DNA from: Rotaria sp. Silwood1
Taxonomy: Eukaryota; Rotifera; Eurotatoria; Philodinida; Philodinidae
Reading direction: 5' to 3'
Assembly: GCA_905250075.1 (NCBI GenBank)
Contig: CAJNOP010000002.1
Coordinates: 6,747,565 to 6,811,564, forward strand
DNA length: 64,000 nt
In this document: positions 47,217 to 59,955 of the stretch, one piece after another
How the letters are laid out: every line of letters starts with the position of its first letter
Position numbering within the stretch: the stretch's first letter is position 1
Program-made: the position numbers and the translations under genes
Notes under the pieces: model-generated
What the model was told of the DNA's origin: nothing
What the model saw: the letters and a program-made list of their open reading frames with translations, nothing else
The model's database searches: none

Positions 47217-48671
47217 TTCTTTTTATGTTATATGTATTGTTTTATTCTCGCAAAAGACATAGAAAGGAAATCAAAACGATGTTTAATCACAATCATACAG
47301 TTTATCGTTGTTTTAGTACTTTATGAATAAATACAGTTGTATTAGTGTCCATACTGATTATAGTGCTTTTGATAACAATAAGAAAATGACGTGCATACAC
47401 TTTAATCCTAGTCATCATGGTAGTATAGAACATGAAATCCATATGAAACATTCTATTGATATTTTCGTATGCTTATTTGCATAAATCGTGTCATTGTATC
47501 ACTCACTACTTAGTTCGAGCATTAAAATTTAGCTGTCTGAGCTGATAAGATTCACATTGATGTGTATCAGAAGTAAACGTTAGATAAAAGAAACAAAAAC
47601 GATAACTCCTTAGCTTGTTGTCACGATAAAAGAAGACAGTACAAAAAACTTAAAAATAATTTGATGCATATTATTTTATTGATAAAAGAAATTACATATA
47701 TGTTCAATGATATATGAACTACACTGTCTAGACGTATATCAGTATCGATAAAATTTACAGTATGATAATAAACCATTATTTCATATCTTTGAGAATAGTC
47801 AAAACTAGTACAAAGACAAAGCTGAACATACGAATGTCTTTAAAAAAACAGAGCAAACACTCATATTGATCGTATTTATAAAAGTAATTAATTTTGATGA
47901 ATCATGTATATGTCATCTTACAAATTGAGTTCAAAAGAATTTCTATGACATTTTCATAAGATTACTCTATAATAGTCATCTATACTTTACACTCATCTTA
48001 TACAATATCAATCAAATCAATCAAATTGTTTAGTTCGGACAATCACGTAAGACATCATTTTGTCAAATAAACTCTTTTTTTAAATTAATTCAACTTGACA
48101 ATAGAAATTTGAATAGATGAGGTATGTGTTGTGTATATATAAATAAAAAATGTAGATTTTTTTTAAATATTCATGATGACAACTCTTGTCTAGTATTACT
48201 ATTGTTCAATGAATAAAGAAAGTAAAAAAGAAGTTAAAATTTACACATATGTATATATATACATATATATATAAGTATAGTTCTCAAGTTGCCGTTCGCT
48301 TTTATTTGGTCCATTTCTCGATGTCACACATTAAGCTGTTCATTTTTCTTTTTTGTATATATTATTACATCAGCAATCGAGAGAAAAAAACTTTAATATC
48401 ACGGTCAATTACTAGTTCAGTAAGCACTAACGACAGAGAGAAAAGTATTACATCTTTTCCTCTCTTGTTTTATTCAATTTTAATAGTTATGTATATTTCA
48501 TCAGGTGAATAACATAGACGCATATACCTATACAAATCTAACACCGTATTGCATAGAAAGAGAGCAAAAGAAAAAGCATCATCATAAAAAAGGACGAGAG
48601 TAAGGGTAAAGCAGGTTTATGACCTTCAAGAATATATGTACTTTAATGTTTGTATGCCTATATGTGTACCA
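47217..48671. other. Intergenic, no gene seen
   Basis: AT-rich. Short TA/CA-type tracts occur near 48247-48275. Frames present are low-complexity. This interval includes the 3' ends of the 88-residue gene and the convergent tetraspan gene. Confidence 0.4.
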
Positions 48672-49330
48672 TTATTTAAAGTAAAGAACATCTCGACGCA
48701 TATGAAATATAATAGTAATACTTGTTAATAATGGTACTAGTAGAAAAACCGATGAAATAATTCCAATACGTTGTTTATTTGCATGCATAATATCATCTAA
48801 TGTTGAAACACAATTATTGATAGTACAATTATATGTTGAACGAATTGTTGTCCAAATAAGATGTGTTGAATAATTTATAGTATCATTTTGAAGACTTTGT
48901 TTAAGTTGATCATAATAAGCAAAACCTGATGCAACAGCACCTGATAAAAATGCCATATAAAGTGATAGTAAAGCAAGACAAATCATTAAATAACGCCAGC
49001 GACGTCGTAATATACCAAATATACCCAAAATAATTGGTATAGCAACTAAACCACTACCGATTATTAAAAGAATATGAGCTAAAATGAAAAATTCATCTTA
49101 GTAATAGATTGTTTAATTTCATATTGGTTTATATACTAACGTGCATAAATGGAAAAATATGTTTGTCTACCAAAAGCAGAATTAAGATTAACAACAGTAT
49201 TATACAATGGTGGCTGAACAAGAAACCCAATTCCTAGACCAATGCCTAACAAACATTGCAAAGTAAGAAGTCCAAATAAAATAAGTGCAATTAATTGAAT
49301 CGTATCTAACGGTCCACATGGAAAATTCAT
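48672..49330 (-). CDS. Four-pass (tetraspan-type) membrane protein
   Basis: Two exons, 49330-49141 and 49078-48672, give 198 residues. Four hydrophobic segments are seen: about 10-36 (IQLIALILFGLLTLQCLLGIG), about 65-83 (ILLIIGSGLVAIPIILG), about 92-115 (LMICLALLSLYMAFLSGAVA) and about 170-189 (IGIISSVFLLVPLLTSITII). The loop between spans 3 and 4 carries possible N-glycosylation sites and a CTINNC pair. Topology fits tetraspan families, but the CCG motif and long Cys-rich loop of true tetraspanins are absent, so I do not assign one. A short basic cluster (LRRRWRY) after span 2 should be cytosolic. Confidence 0.8.
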
Positions 49331-52300
49331 GGTCGTACGTATAGACCACTATATATCAGTATATTACACCATAATTAATCTGAAAATAAAATAAAATAAA
49401 TCTTACTAATTTAAAAATATCCAATACATTTATATAACGGTAATACATTGTTATCATATATATTTTTCCTTGTCTATTTTATTCAATCAATTGTTTAAAT
49501 AAAACAAAACTTATGACTAGACATACTTATTGTTTTTTTTTGTTTTATGTCAAAATAGACAATTAATCGAAAAGAGAAATTCTTTTCTGTATGTACATAC
49601 TGACATTTCATGTCATGTACTCTGCGCTTTTTTTTTAACAATGAATAAAAGTCAAGAAAAACAAAAAAAACTTATTCAATTATAAATCCTATTGACGATT
49701 TCCAATCGATTTAGAAGTCCTTATCTTTTTTAGTCTCATATATATTTCTGTTCTTTCGTTCTCTTACTTTTCGTAGTTGAATCATATAAATGTTATCGAT
49801 GCCAAGGGTACAAATGGAAATGAATAAATGACGGGTTAAAAAGAGGCGAATAGTGCAAAGAAAAAAAGAAAAAAGAAGAAGAACGAAACTATGATGATGT
49901 AGTGACTGTGATTTATGTGTATATGTGTTACAGAGTTGGGAAGACAACGAAGAAGGAGAAAGGACAGAGAACAAAAAAAAAACCTTATTGCTTATACTAC
50001 TGATGTTACCCTTCTCTTTTTTTATGCCCACATCTCACTTTTCGCGTCTTTATATACATATATATTTATATATATATATATGAACAAAGTTTCAAGACAA
50101 ATATAACATTGGTCAATACTAATGATATTGGTCAATGAACAATATATGTTGATGCGAATGGATAATGTTCAAGTTTGCTAGTTAATTTGTGAATATCGAA
50201 CAAAAAATGACATCATAAAGATGAACAATAATCATAAATGTCCTTATATTCCTATGTAAGAATATATTTTCGCATTTACTCGTATACAATGACATTTGAT
50301 AATGATTATCTTCAGGATGTATTAGAGAATGGCAAAGACAAGTATATGATTTAACAACGTTTAAATTACGTTGAAGGTTATTTTTTTTCTCATGCAATTG
50401 AATTGTAGAAAGTAAAGTCCTTCGTTTGTAGGCTATCGTTACAATAAATGTCATTGAAACTTGAAGTGAACAAATTTTAATGTAAAATTGATTGATTGAT
50501 ATGTATAATAAGATGAGCAAATAAGATTAAATTGATTCTTTTTTTTTTTCATATTCTTGAACAATAAATACATTTCATTCTCGAGTAATCGTAAAATTTA
50601 AAAAAGAAAGAAAAGAAAAGACCGATATGAAAATGTGTTACATTAAAAATGAATTAAACATATTTAATGTTTAGTGATTCTATTTTCTTTGATTATATGA
50701 AACTTATCGATTAAACAAATCGTTTGTGGATCTTGTTACAATATGTTCATATCTATGCAATTTTATTTGCACATTGAAGATCCAAACGATCATTTCTTTT
50801 CAAGGCTTCATTGACAATTATATACCGGAATCCTGTAATACTACTGTACTGATTAAAATACATCCTTACATGTTAATAAATGCTTTGATAAGTGTAATAT
50901 CAACCTAGTTTTATGTATTTAATGAACAAAATATATTTACATTTGATATTTATTTTTATGTATTATGTATATATACGAATGATTATTCATTTTATATTTT
51001 ATATATCAGACAAAGATGTTGATAGATTTCGATAGAAAAATCATCTTATATATTAGATTGATATACATCTATTCTTGAACTTTATCTGTTTTTGCTCTTT
51101 GAAAATAAAAAGTAATTTTTCTAAGTTGCACGATTTTGAAATGTGATACGAAGAAGTAATATGATATAATTAAAGAAAGAAACAATGGTTTCGTTTGTCT
51201 ATTCGAACAAATACGAATAGCTTTAGAAGTACTTCGTTTGATCAAGTTTATTCATATGTGATAACATGAAGTATAATAAGAAATGCTTTACTTTATATCT
51301 TTATGTATTAACAATTCGTTTTGTGTTTCGATAAAAAAACTTGACGAATCAATAAAAAGTAATATCTTCAAACATCTTACAATTAAAGCAAACATTACTT
51401 GAAAATGTGTATTATAGTTGTATCAGTTCTACTGGTTGCTCAATGTCAAATTTAGTTATGGGACACGCATTAACAGTATTCATTCCATAAGTCCCATAAA
51501 TAAGAACTAGACATTATAAATTTGAAAGACTACAAATAATAACAAATTTTCTCTATAATATCTCTATTAATAATATAGGAAGTAAGTACTAAAAGAGCAA
51601 ATATTTCGGCAGTTTGAGAGCTGATCGTGAATATTAAGGCATTTGATTAAATTCTGTTCTCAAAAATTTTGCTCCACAGATCAATGCTCATCTCAATGCA
51701 TAGAGCTGCTTATATTGTTCTCTTTATTATGATTCAATAGATATTTCAATTTTTGGCAATTATTCAAACGAAGAAATATGACAAGATCCTCACTATCTTA
51801 TCAAGTTGCAAAGTTCAATTTTCTACAAATTTCTTATTTTCTTTGTGATTCAGTAAGTGGCATCTACATTTCCTACAAAAATTGTTTTCAATTCTTCAAG
51901 ATTTTTTCAAGTTTGAAGCAGATATCAAAGGCGGCTTGATATTTGCGATTGGCCTCTACATAAAATACGCTTCAAAAATTACCTATTAGTATTTCACTAT
52001 AGTCAATATTTGCTTAACAAAAATTGGTTATGTGAGCGCCTAAAAGAAAAATAGATGTTTATAGAGTATTTGAATCTTTCACAGCTCTCTGGTTATATGA
52101 ACCATTAGTTCAACGTCATACGAGAAGAAAAATAAATTCTTTGCGAATTCTACAAAAATAAATTTGTTCTGATCACACGTATCATATTTAATACACTTGT
52201 TTTAGGATTTTATTTTGGTGTTAGCGAACGAAACAGTCATACTCAAATCCACACATCCTTGTGACGGTTTGTACATGCGACGAAAAGTTCGATCACCAAT

Positions 52301-53249
52301 TGAACGACTTATTTCCTTCTATAAATTAACTATAAAAGTATGTATGATCTTTTATTTCGTTATATTTTTATTGACAACAAATTATGTTAGTTTATGCCTA
52401 AGGAAACTAAACATTAAAAAATGTAATAATTTTCGTGTTAAAATACTAAAATAATTAAAGAAGTTAAGATTAATCAAACTTTTCCAGAAACTATGAGATT
52501 TGGAATCAAATTTATTTTTGATGGACCTTCTAAACAAATAACTACTTCCAGATGAAATTATCTATTTATTGATCAAAAGATTTTTGACATTTATTTGCTT
52601 TGATACTAGAAAATTAGATCATAGAAGTTCGATAGACTATTATGTATAATAATTTTCTTACCATAAAAAAAAAGTGTTCAGTAAAAATGATTTTGTGTGC
52701 TTCTTTTATAAACCACGACAAATATAACATCTAAAGTCAAGTCTACTGTATATTTTTCCAACTTACTAAATAGAAAAATTATCAGTTTATACAGATAAAC
52801 CAAAAAGTTGTATTGTTTAGCATATTTCTGTATTATTAAAGCAGCTATGTCATGTGTTTCCTTTTTTATCTAGCCGAATTTGTGCTAACTACTATTTTTT
52901 CTTTAGTTTTCAATTTTTGATTAGAAACCAAATTTCATAAACTATGATTCCAAGTAATTATACTTCGAAATATTATTTTAAATAAAAGTTATTCTTTGGT
53001 ACACGATAATTTTTTTTCTTCAATACTTTTTATGTTTATATTATATTTATTGTTATCGGTGATGTTTTGGATATGTATACATAGACTTTGATTCTTTTCA
53101 ACCAAATTTAAAATCATTGTCCTCTCTATATTAATACATTCACTTTTTAGGAAATTAATTTCATTTTAATAGTAACTGAGAATAATTATAATATAATTCA
53201 ACAAATATTAAGAAAATTATCCTTCGAATGTTTTGGAAATTGAGAAATT
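49331..53249. other. Long intergenic stretch without a supported gene
   Basis: AT-rich, with TA-type microsatellites near 50050-50085 and 53255-53285. Open frames are short and low-complexity on both strands, and none matches a family I recognise. No clear terminal inverted repeats were found by eye. Confidence 0.45.
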
Positions 53250-54370
53250 TTATCTATACATATACATATATATATATATACATAAACCACTTTTGAACAA
53301 TAAAATCGTGTTTGCATCTCTTTCAAAATTGTATGTTACTCTGTTTAAGGATTTATATAGGACATGAAGATTAAGACTAAATTGGTAAATACATATTGGT
53401 ATCAAGTGGAACTTGTTCAATATATTCATCATACGCTTCAGTCAGATCAAGACGAATAAGATGAGGATATTCAATAATGAGTAACTTTCCATTGCGATAG
53501 TTTTATTTTTGACATTGTTTTCTATTTTGTACTTTGCAATTAATTCAATTTAACGTGTTCATACATGGAAATAATTAAGAAGTTCCACAAGAAAAAACTC
53601 ATATTTCAAAAGATGTTCATCATATAATGATACTTCACAAATACATGTAAATAATCCACCTGGAAAATTATTTGTAATACGTTCATAAAATGTCAATGTA
53701 AATGTATACGAATAGACATGAGAATGATCTTCATTTGCATTTGAAAAATAATCAACACAAGAAATAATTTGATTAGGTTTAAAATCTCTGAATATATGTT
53801 GAATATCCTCATGTGATATTAAATCATTTTCATGATAAAAAAGAATGGATAAATAAATATTAAATTTGAAGTTGTTTAATCATGATATATGATTGATGAT
53901 ATTTGTCTTGAAATAATTTCCATCAACAAATGATACTGTGCAAGAACATGGAAAGTACAAACTGAGATGTTTTAAATTTAACATTCGATGTAAAAGTAAC
54001 ATGACTAATTTATCATAGAAACGTATTTCCAAATCACAGAACAAGGAAAAATATCTTAGATTTAGTAGTTTTTTTCTAAAAAAAAAAAAAAACAAAAGTT
54101 TAATAATTTGTTTCAATAAATTAGGAATTTAGAAAAGTAAGCTTTATTGATTTTTAAGATTCAAGGGCAAATTCAAGTATGTTTCATATTAACATAGAAT
54201 GCAAGAAGTTGGTTGAAACGGTCGTCAAGTTAATAAAGACAATTGTCAATAGAATCTAGTTTAGCATGTAGTTTTAGCAAAGTTGAAGAAGAATTGTCGA
54301 ATGATATTTTTTGATAACAAAATACAAATGCATCAAAATTTAAATATTGTAAATTCGTGAATTTTTTATA
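53250..54370 (-). pseudogene. Degenerate F-box/LRR-like family member
   Basis: Consecutive minus-strand blocks, broken by stops and frame changes, follow a family order I recall from bdelloid rotifer proteomes. They are FTNLQYLNFDAF (near 54340), SSSTLLKLHAKL, DDRFNQLLAFYVN, then LLLHRMLNLKHLSLYF, FVDGNYFKTNIINH, HEDIQHIFRDFKPNQIIS with CVDYF, ITNNFPGGLFTCICEVSLYDE, and finally NRVTYNFERDAN (near 53310). Stops interrupt several joints, for example after INHIS and within the Leu-rich block. The N-terminal F-box region is not seen, and the 3' end runs into a TATA microsatellite. Members of such families are usually substrate receptors for SCF ubiquitin ligases, but this copy cannot make a full protein. 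Confidence 0.68.
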
Positions 54371-55379
54371 GATTTAATCACAAGTGATAAAAACTGTTTT
54401 TTTTAAATATATGAATTAAAACGGGTGTGAAGACATTCGTTCATACATCAAGTATTGGTACTCGAGATATACTTACTCATTCATGTGTTAGAAATTTATC
54501 GAATACAGTTAGATGAGTGGTCCACGAATGGGAATACTTTTCTAGAAAAAGCCAAAAGTTGGGTCGAGTTTCTTAGATCCATTGAGATCTCTGATCTATA
54601 GTACATCTAAATACAAAGAAATGTACCTTTTGGTTATTTTAAATAGTATGAGCAAGTATTGATTTGAAAAATCAAATATTTGTTTGACATAATTAATATT
54701 TAATAAACCATTCAACATCAGCACAGTTACATGTTAGATATTGTTGATCAAATCGTTTTTTTGGGTTGAGTGCTAAATTTAAAAAGTAATGTTTATCTTC
54801 ATCAGTAATTATTATAGAAACAAGATGATGCATGTATTTTGATCGAAATAAGTGCCGAGATGAGATATGATGATAGTAGAATTCGACTGCAAACATTATT
54901 GGATAGTATTAGTTAACTGTAAATCCATATTTTGTGAGTAATTTTTTTATGTATGTTGAAGCAAAGTTTTTTTTTGAAACAAAAATTCATGTATGTTTTA
55001 TTACCTAGAGCTCATTTTTAGGTTTCACAAGTGCACATGAGAAAAACAGCGAGTTACACAGATATTTGGTGGTTTAGAAATCCAATGGGTATAAGCGAAT
55101 AATCATTTCTTTTGATTCATAATAAGAGAGTTTAATCAATTGGGTACAATTCTTTTTACAGATTCAAATTTTTACTATATACATTCAAAAGTTGATCAAC
55201 TGTCTTGTCGGCAGTGATTCGAAGATCCATAATTTTCTTCAATATGTATTTTTTATGTGAACCGCTTACTAATTCATTGATCATATATGAGAAATGATTA
55301 ACAAGTTGTCACTCAAACTGAAATTATATCACATAGATTAGATTACAATCGGAGTCGGATAGCCATTAATTATCTACTG
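54371..55379. other. Intergenic remnant region
   Basis: Contains one 67-codon minus-strand frame (54693-54896) that I could not place. Otherwise AT-rich DNA without features. Some of it may be further decayed sequence belonging to the flanking pseudogenes. Confidence 0.35.
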
Positions 55380-55740
55380 GATTATTTCTATTATGTTTTC
55401 ATTGAACATAGTCAGTCATGTTTTCCACTAGTCAAGCATGATTGCTCCATGAATAACTCTGAACAACATGCATACATTTATGAGGTTTGATATTGGCATC
55501 TTTCGGAAAATTTCGAAAACTATTTGTACTGATCGCCATGATATTGTCAGATATATATAGGCTGCTTTATTGTATTCTGAATCGGTTTCGATAATAATTT
55601 CATATCGACACAAGTTGCGATTAAATCGATCCAAAATTGATGGCCTCAAACGCATTGATGTTATGCTTAAGGCCAAACCGATTGATATATACAAATTTAC
55701 ATGATCGAAATAAACGTGCTAATAGATCGTTCTGCTATGT
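55380..55740 (-). pseudogene. Decayed paralogue of the neighbouring BSP gene
   Basis: On the minus strand this region aligns with 56450-56716 of the intact gene. Shared stretches include CTGGATTATTTCTA, CAACATGCATACAT and TTATGTTTTCATTGAACATA against CATATTTCCATCGAACATAA. The His-coding block around HECMH corresponds to the CAACATGCATACATTTATGAG stretch here. Indels and stops break the frame, so no protease-like protein can be made. The copy lies about 0.8 kb from the intact gene in the same orientation, a tandem duplication followed by decay. Confidence 0.75.
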
Positions 55741-56220
55741 ATTGATGAAAATCAGAATCGTAGTTTTACATAATCACTTTGTAATGGCCTGAAAGATGAG
55801 CCATTGTATTAATTTATGACGAAACTATAATACAGACTACAAAAAAAAATCGAGACTCAAGCCAAATGGATTGTCATTTAAATATATTTTAGTAGCTCGA
55901 ATAAACTAATAGCATACTAATCAAAATACTGTACATCTACATATAATAAATACCTTTAAACTCAGAAAAAATAACAAACTAGGTAGAACATAGTCCATGA
56001 TATGTGTATCATGAAAGAAATTTTTCACTTGTTTTTATGCTGTTATAACTAATAATGTCAGTGATAAAGACGAGCGTTAGTAATTTGAAGAATATTTCAA
56101 CACTACGACTGAATCTAAGTAGAACAAAAACTTCTTTTCTAAGAACACTCTGTTGTCTTATTTTATTTCATTGAAATATTTCATGAAAACAAAAAGTAAA
56201 ATCTTTCATTTGCTATGCAT

Positions 56221-56955
56221 TTAAAGATTTGGATCATTTGAATAATCATTCCAGAGTTGATCTATTGATTTTCCACCAGCAAATTGATTCCAAGAATAAT
56301 CGGAATAAGTATTACTACGTAAATCTGCGTCAAGCTGATCGATTATATTTGGATAACGATTTTCACACCAAGCTAAAAAACGAGCAGTTACTCGATATGC
56401 ATTTGTATAATGTTGATTACGATCAAAATCTGGTAACCACCAATTAGCAGCTGGATTATTTCTACCATATTTCCATCGAACATAATCTGCAATACCTTCA
56501 ATTAACCAACCAGGATCACCACGTGGATAACGTTGGACAACATGCATACATTCATGTGTAAGAACATCTGTATCTTGTGGATTATTTCGAAGCCAATATG
56601 CACTAATCACAATAGCATCACCTGATGCATAGGCTACTCCATCGTATCCTGGCTCAATTGTAACGCGAACATCACGAGTACATGAATTTATATTGAATCG
56701 ATCGCACATTTGTGGCCTAAAAAATATATATAGATATAATATTTCATTTAAAAGATTAGAATATAGGTGAATGAGTAGAGTTTACATTGTAGCAAAAAAT
56801 GTATCAATACATTTTTGTCTAGTGTCTGGATGAAAATTAGGATCATTATTGAACAGGGTCATTTTGTAGTTGCCTGAAGTATATGCCACTATGTCAGCGG
56901 ACGAGAAGTCCACAATAACAGCTATTACAATAAATATTATCGTGCGTATAGCCAT
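56221..56955 (-). CDS. Secreted basic-secretory-protein (BSP) family metallopeptidase-like protein
   Basis: Two exons (56955-56786 and 56716-56221) encode 221 residues. A signal peptide (MAIRTIIFIVIAVIVDFSSA) precedes a complete BSP domain. It has the zinc-site motif H111-E-C-M-H115 within VLTHECMHVVQ, then GWLIEGIADYVRWKYG, which is the family's second signature, and a C-terminal region with WNQFAGGKSIDQLW. BSP proteins were first described in plants and are also found in bacteria and fungi. They are probable extracellular metallopeptidases, often defence-linked. The key residues are present. The substrate is unknown. Animals rarely carry this family, so horizontal acquisition is possible, although the gene has a spliceosomal intron and host-like composition. 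Alternative names: plant basic secretory protein, PF04450-type. Confidence 0.92.
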
Positions 56956-57309
56956 TTCAATTTGATGTATACTATATTGTTTCTATTAGTGTCTTCGTTT
57001 ATATACTTTTCAATAAGCCAAAATAAAACGAAGTATTTTATATATACGTCAATATATTTTTTTTCATTCATCAACGATTTTATTTTCTCGTAAAAATAAA
57101 GCAGTGACTTGTGCAGATGGACTGCATCCTGTTCTTTATGTTTAAATGAAAATATAATTTTGATCAATTGCGAACTAATACTTTCTCATGTTACTTCTAC
57201 AATTATTGTAGGATTCAAATAATTTATAAGCTGTGATTCAATTACAAGGTGATTATTGTGCAAGTCCGATTAATTTGCAAAAATAGAAACCAATTTTCTC
57301 ATGACGAGC

Positions 57310-57969
57310 ACGTAAGTAAAGTTAGCACCAGATTCAAGTTTTTTCTGTCCAAATTCTTCTCTGTATCTGAGTTGACTCTTGTTCAGGTTGAGCTAGGTGC
57401 CGAATTCGATTCTGAATCGAATGGTGATATTTTCAGATCAGGTTGCCCATCAAAAATGGCACTTCATCCAGAAATACTGATTTTGCCAGATTTTTTTGCA
57501 AAATATTCTGCGTACGGAATCGCTATACTATCTGAGTTGAATCTAAAAGTGGTTTAGTTGGATGTAGAATTAAATTCTGCGTCGAATGATACTATTTTCG
57601 ACTAGGGTGAGGGCAGGGGATCATAGAAGGGCGAATGCTATAGTGAGGGTGGAAAGTTTTTTGCTCGATGACTCTAGTTGAAAATATTATCATTCGACGC
57701 AGAATTTAATTCTGCATCCAACTCAACCGCTGTTAGATTCAACTCAGATAGTATAGCGAATTCGGACGCCGAATATTTTGCAAAAAAATCCGGAAAAATC
57801 AGTATTTCGGGATGAAGTGCCATTTTGGATGGGCAACATGATCTGAAAATATCACCATTCGATTCAGAATCGAATTCGGCACCTAAATCAACCTGAACGA
57901 GAGTCAACTCAGATACAGAGGAGAATTCGGACAGAAATAACTCGAATCTGGTGCTAACTTTACTTACGT
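57310..57969. mobile_element. Fold-back element with tandem subrepeats
   Basis: Two 296-bp arms, 57310-57605 and 57674-57969, are inverted copies about nine-tenths identical by eye, around a 68-bp loop. Arm ends read ACGTAAGTAAAGTTAGC and its complement. Each arm contains an internal direct repeat. A block from CTGAGTTGA through GTTGAG, GAATT(C/A) and TCGAATG, ending ATATTTTC, occurs twice per arm, about 180 bp apart. Long inverted arms built from subrepeats are the hallmark of Foldback/Galileo-type transposons. No transposase is present. The central loop is GC-richer (GGGTGAGGGCAGGGG). Confidence 0.85.
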
Positions 57970-58484
57970 TAAAAAATTCTTTTTACTTTACCTAACATTA
58001 TTCTTTTCTGTATCTTCGAAAAAAATTATTTATTCATTTTTGTCTTTAAAAGACAAAGATATAATGGTCTTTTTTGCTTTTGTCACCATCCCTTATGTTA
58101 ACAAAATCATCAAGATCATGTTCAGAAACAGAAAACAATTAAATGAATAGATTTTAAAAATCAAAATAGTCATAATATATGTACTTTTCTAAAAATAAAT
58201 TCTCATTCATTACATTATTGATCTACAACATAATACGTGCTTGAGAAATCACATTTCTCTTGCTGGAATAGTTATCTTGAACAATCTTTATTATGAGCTT
58301 GAAACAGGTATTCGTTTTAGAAAGGCAAATACCCACACCTGGACAGCAATGTTCAATATAACATAGTTCAACGAAAAAGAAAAACAGTACAATTAGCGAG
58401 TGACAAAGAGCAAGGTTAATTTTAATGAAACATAGATAATAGATTACCAGAATATTCAGAATGTTAAATGATTTTTTTTTGTTT
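57970..58484. other. Intergenic, no gene seen
   Basis: AT-rich with no convincing frame. It separates the fold-back element from the decayed coding region downstream. Confidence 0.4.
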
Positions 58485-59955
58485 TCGCCATTTTACCTAG
58501 TTACACGAAGCGAGCTCGATTTGAGTTTAATATTCATTCGCTACCGAGTGAAAAATTAGTTCTTAACATTGTTTTCAATGATTATGTATTTCTATTAACT
58601 ATATCAGATGAAGAAAATGATGGTACTGAATTGTCGACTAATTCATTATTTAAACATATAATAAAAAATGATCTTGATCAGGCAAGTGACGAACAGAAAA
58701 CACCATTATCATATGTCCGAGTACCTTTACCAAAGATAAGCATAAATCGTAAAGAAAAAGCAATTCAATTCAACTTTCTGTTAAAAGGAGTAAAATTAGG
58801 CTGTTATTGCACATATATACACATATAATACTTAACAACTAATTATTGTATTCATTTACGAAAGTTTATCAATTCTAAAGAAGGCTTACATACTCATGGA
58901 TTGTCTGCTAGCAATGAATTTATCATTGGAATACAGAAGATAATCGCTTGTGATCTTGAATATCGTGATTTACCATTTAAAGACACTATTCGATTATCTA
59001 AAGACTGTCAACCAATAATTTACATCGATAAATCTAGTGCAAAAGCTGGAAACTTTTTCGATTATTCATTAAATAAAATGCCATTTCTATTTTTGATATA
59101 AGCAATAATGATTTTATCTAAGAACGAAAGTAATATTGATAATAATGATCAAAGAGTATATTGTTAAAATTTGTCAGTATTTAAAATTTTTTTTGTTGTT
59201 GTTATTTTTGATAGCTTATAAATGTGAAGATCATGATTGATTGAAGTCACACAGCTTTTTAGTAAAACCAAAACCACAATATTGGCAAATACATTATGGT
59301 GAACATCGAATCAGTATCTATAAAGGCTTCTTCATTGACAAATATTATTTCTGGTTTGAACTGAGCTGACAAATACTAACGTGTATAGGGTCATTTAACT
59401 GCTGCTACTTCATTTTAAAACAAGAAAAGGTCAATAGATTAAAAGTATACATGCATCAGTGGTTCCAGATCTTCTTATTTTGTTAGAATGACTCCTACCA
59501 CAATACGTCAAAATTGAGATGCTTTAAAGCTCGAAATACTACATTTATTTGATATTGATATTAATGATTATAAGCAGGAATTTTAGAAATGGACATTACC
59601 AACAAAATAGACAGTGAGCAATGATGGAACTAATGATATGGTCGATAATTTGAATTTTATTCCATGTTACAATCAATGCACTTTCCAGATTTCAGTTCAA
59701 GATCGACTTGATATTGAAGCACTCAAAGATCGACTCAAGTATCGAGTAAATAATGATGAGCAACGGTATTGTTATGTAGCTGATAAAGGTGAAAAATATT
59801 CTGTCGACTGAAGAAAGGATCATTTAAAATAAAATGCGTTTCTTTGTGTGTTTGTCATAGATGTGATATAACCAAACATGTGAAAACGGAAATTAGACGT
59901 CATAATACCCATGGAGCATCCAATCGAGATGTACTCATTTTTAGATCCTGAACAT
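58485..59955 (+). pseudogene. Decayed coding region of unrecognised family
   Basis: Several plus-strand blocks have normal protein composition. They are RARFEFNIHSLPSEKLVLN... through KAIQFNFLLKGVKL (about 58520-58800), EGLHTHGLSASNEFIIGIQK (about 58880-59100), QYWQIHYGEHRISIYKGFF (about 59270-59360), CTFQISVQDRLDIEALKDRL (about 59680-59790) and CDITKHVKTEIRRHN (about 59865-59910). They are separated by stops, not by convincing GT/AG introns. The blocks lie in one orientation and in series, so this is probably a broken gene. I cannot name the family. A live gene with introns I failed to see is the alternative. Confidence 0.45.

Noticed and set aside
54693-54896. Open frame of 67 codons (-)
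   Set aside because: Composition is plausible but there is no family match, no splice partners, and it lies in a decayed neighbourhood.
57249-57907. Two convergent protein-like frames with near-identical sequences
   Set aside because: They are the two arms of the fold-back element read on opposite strands, not genes.
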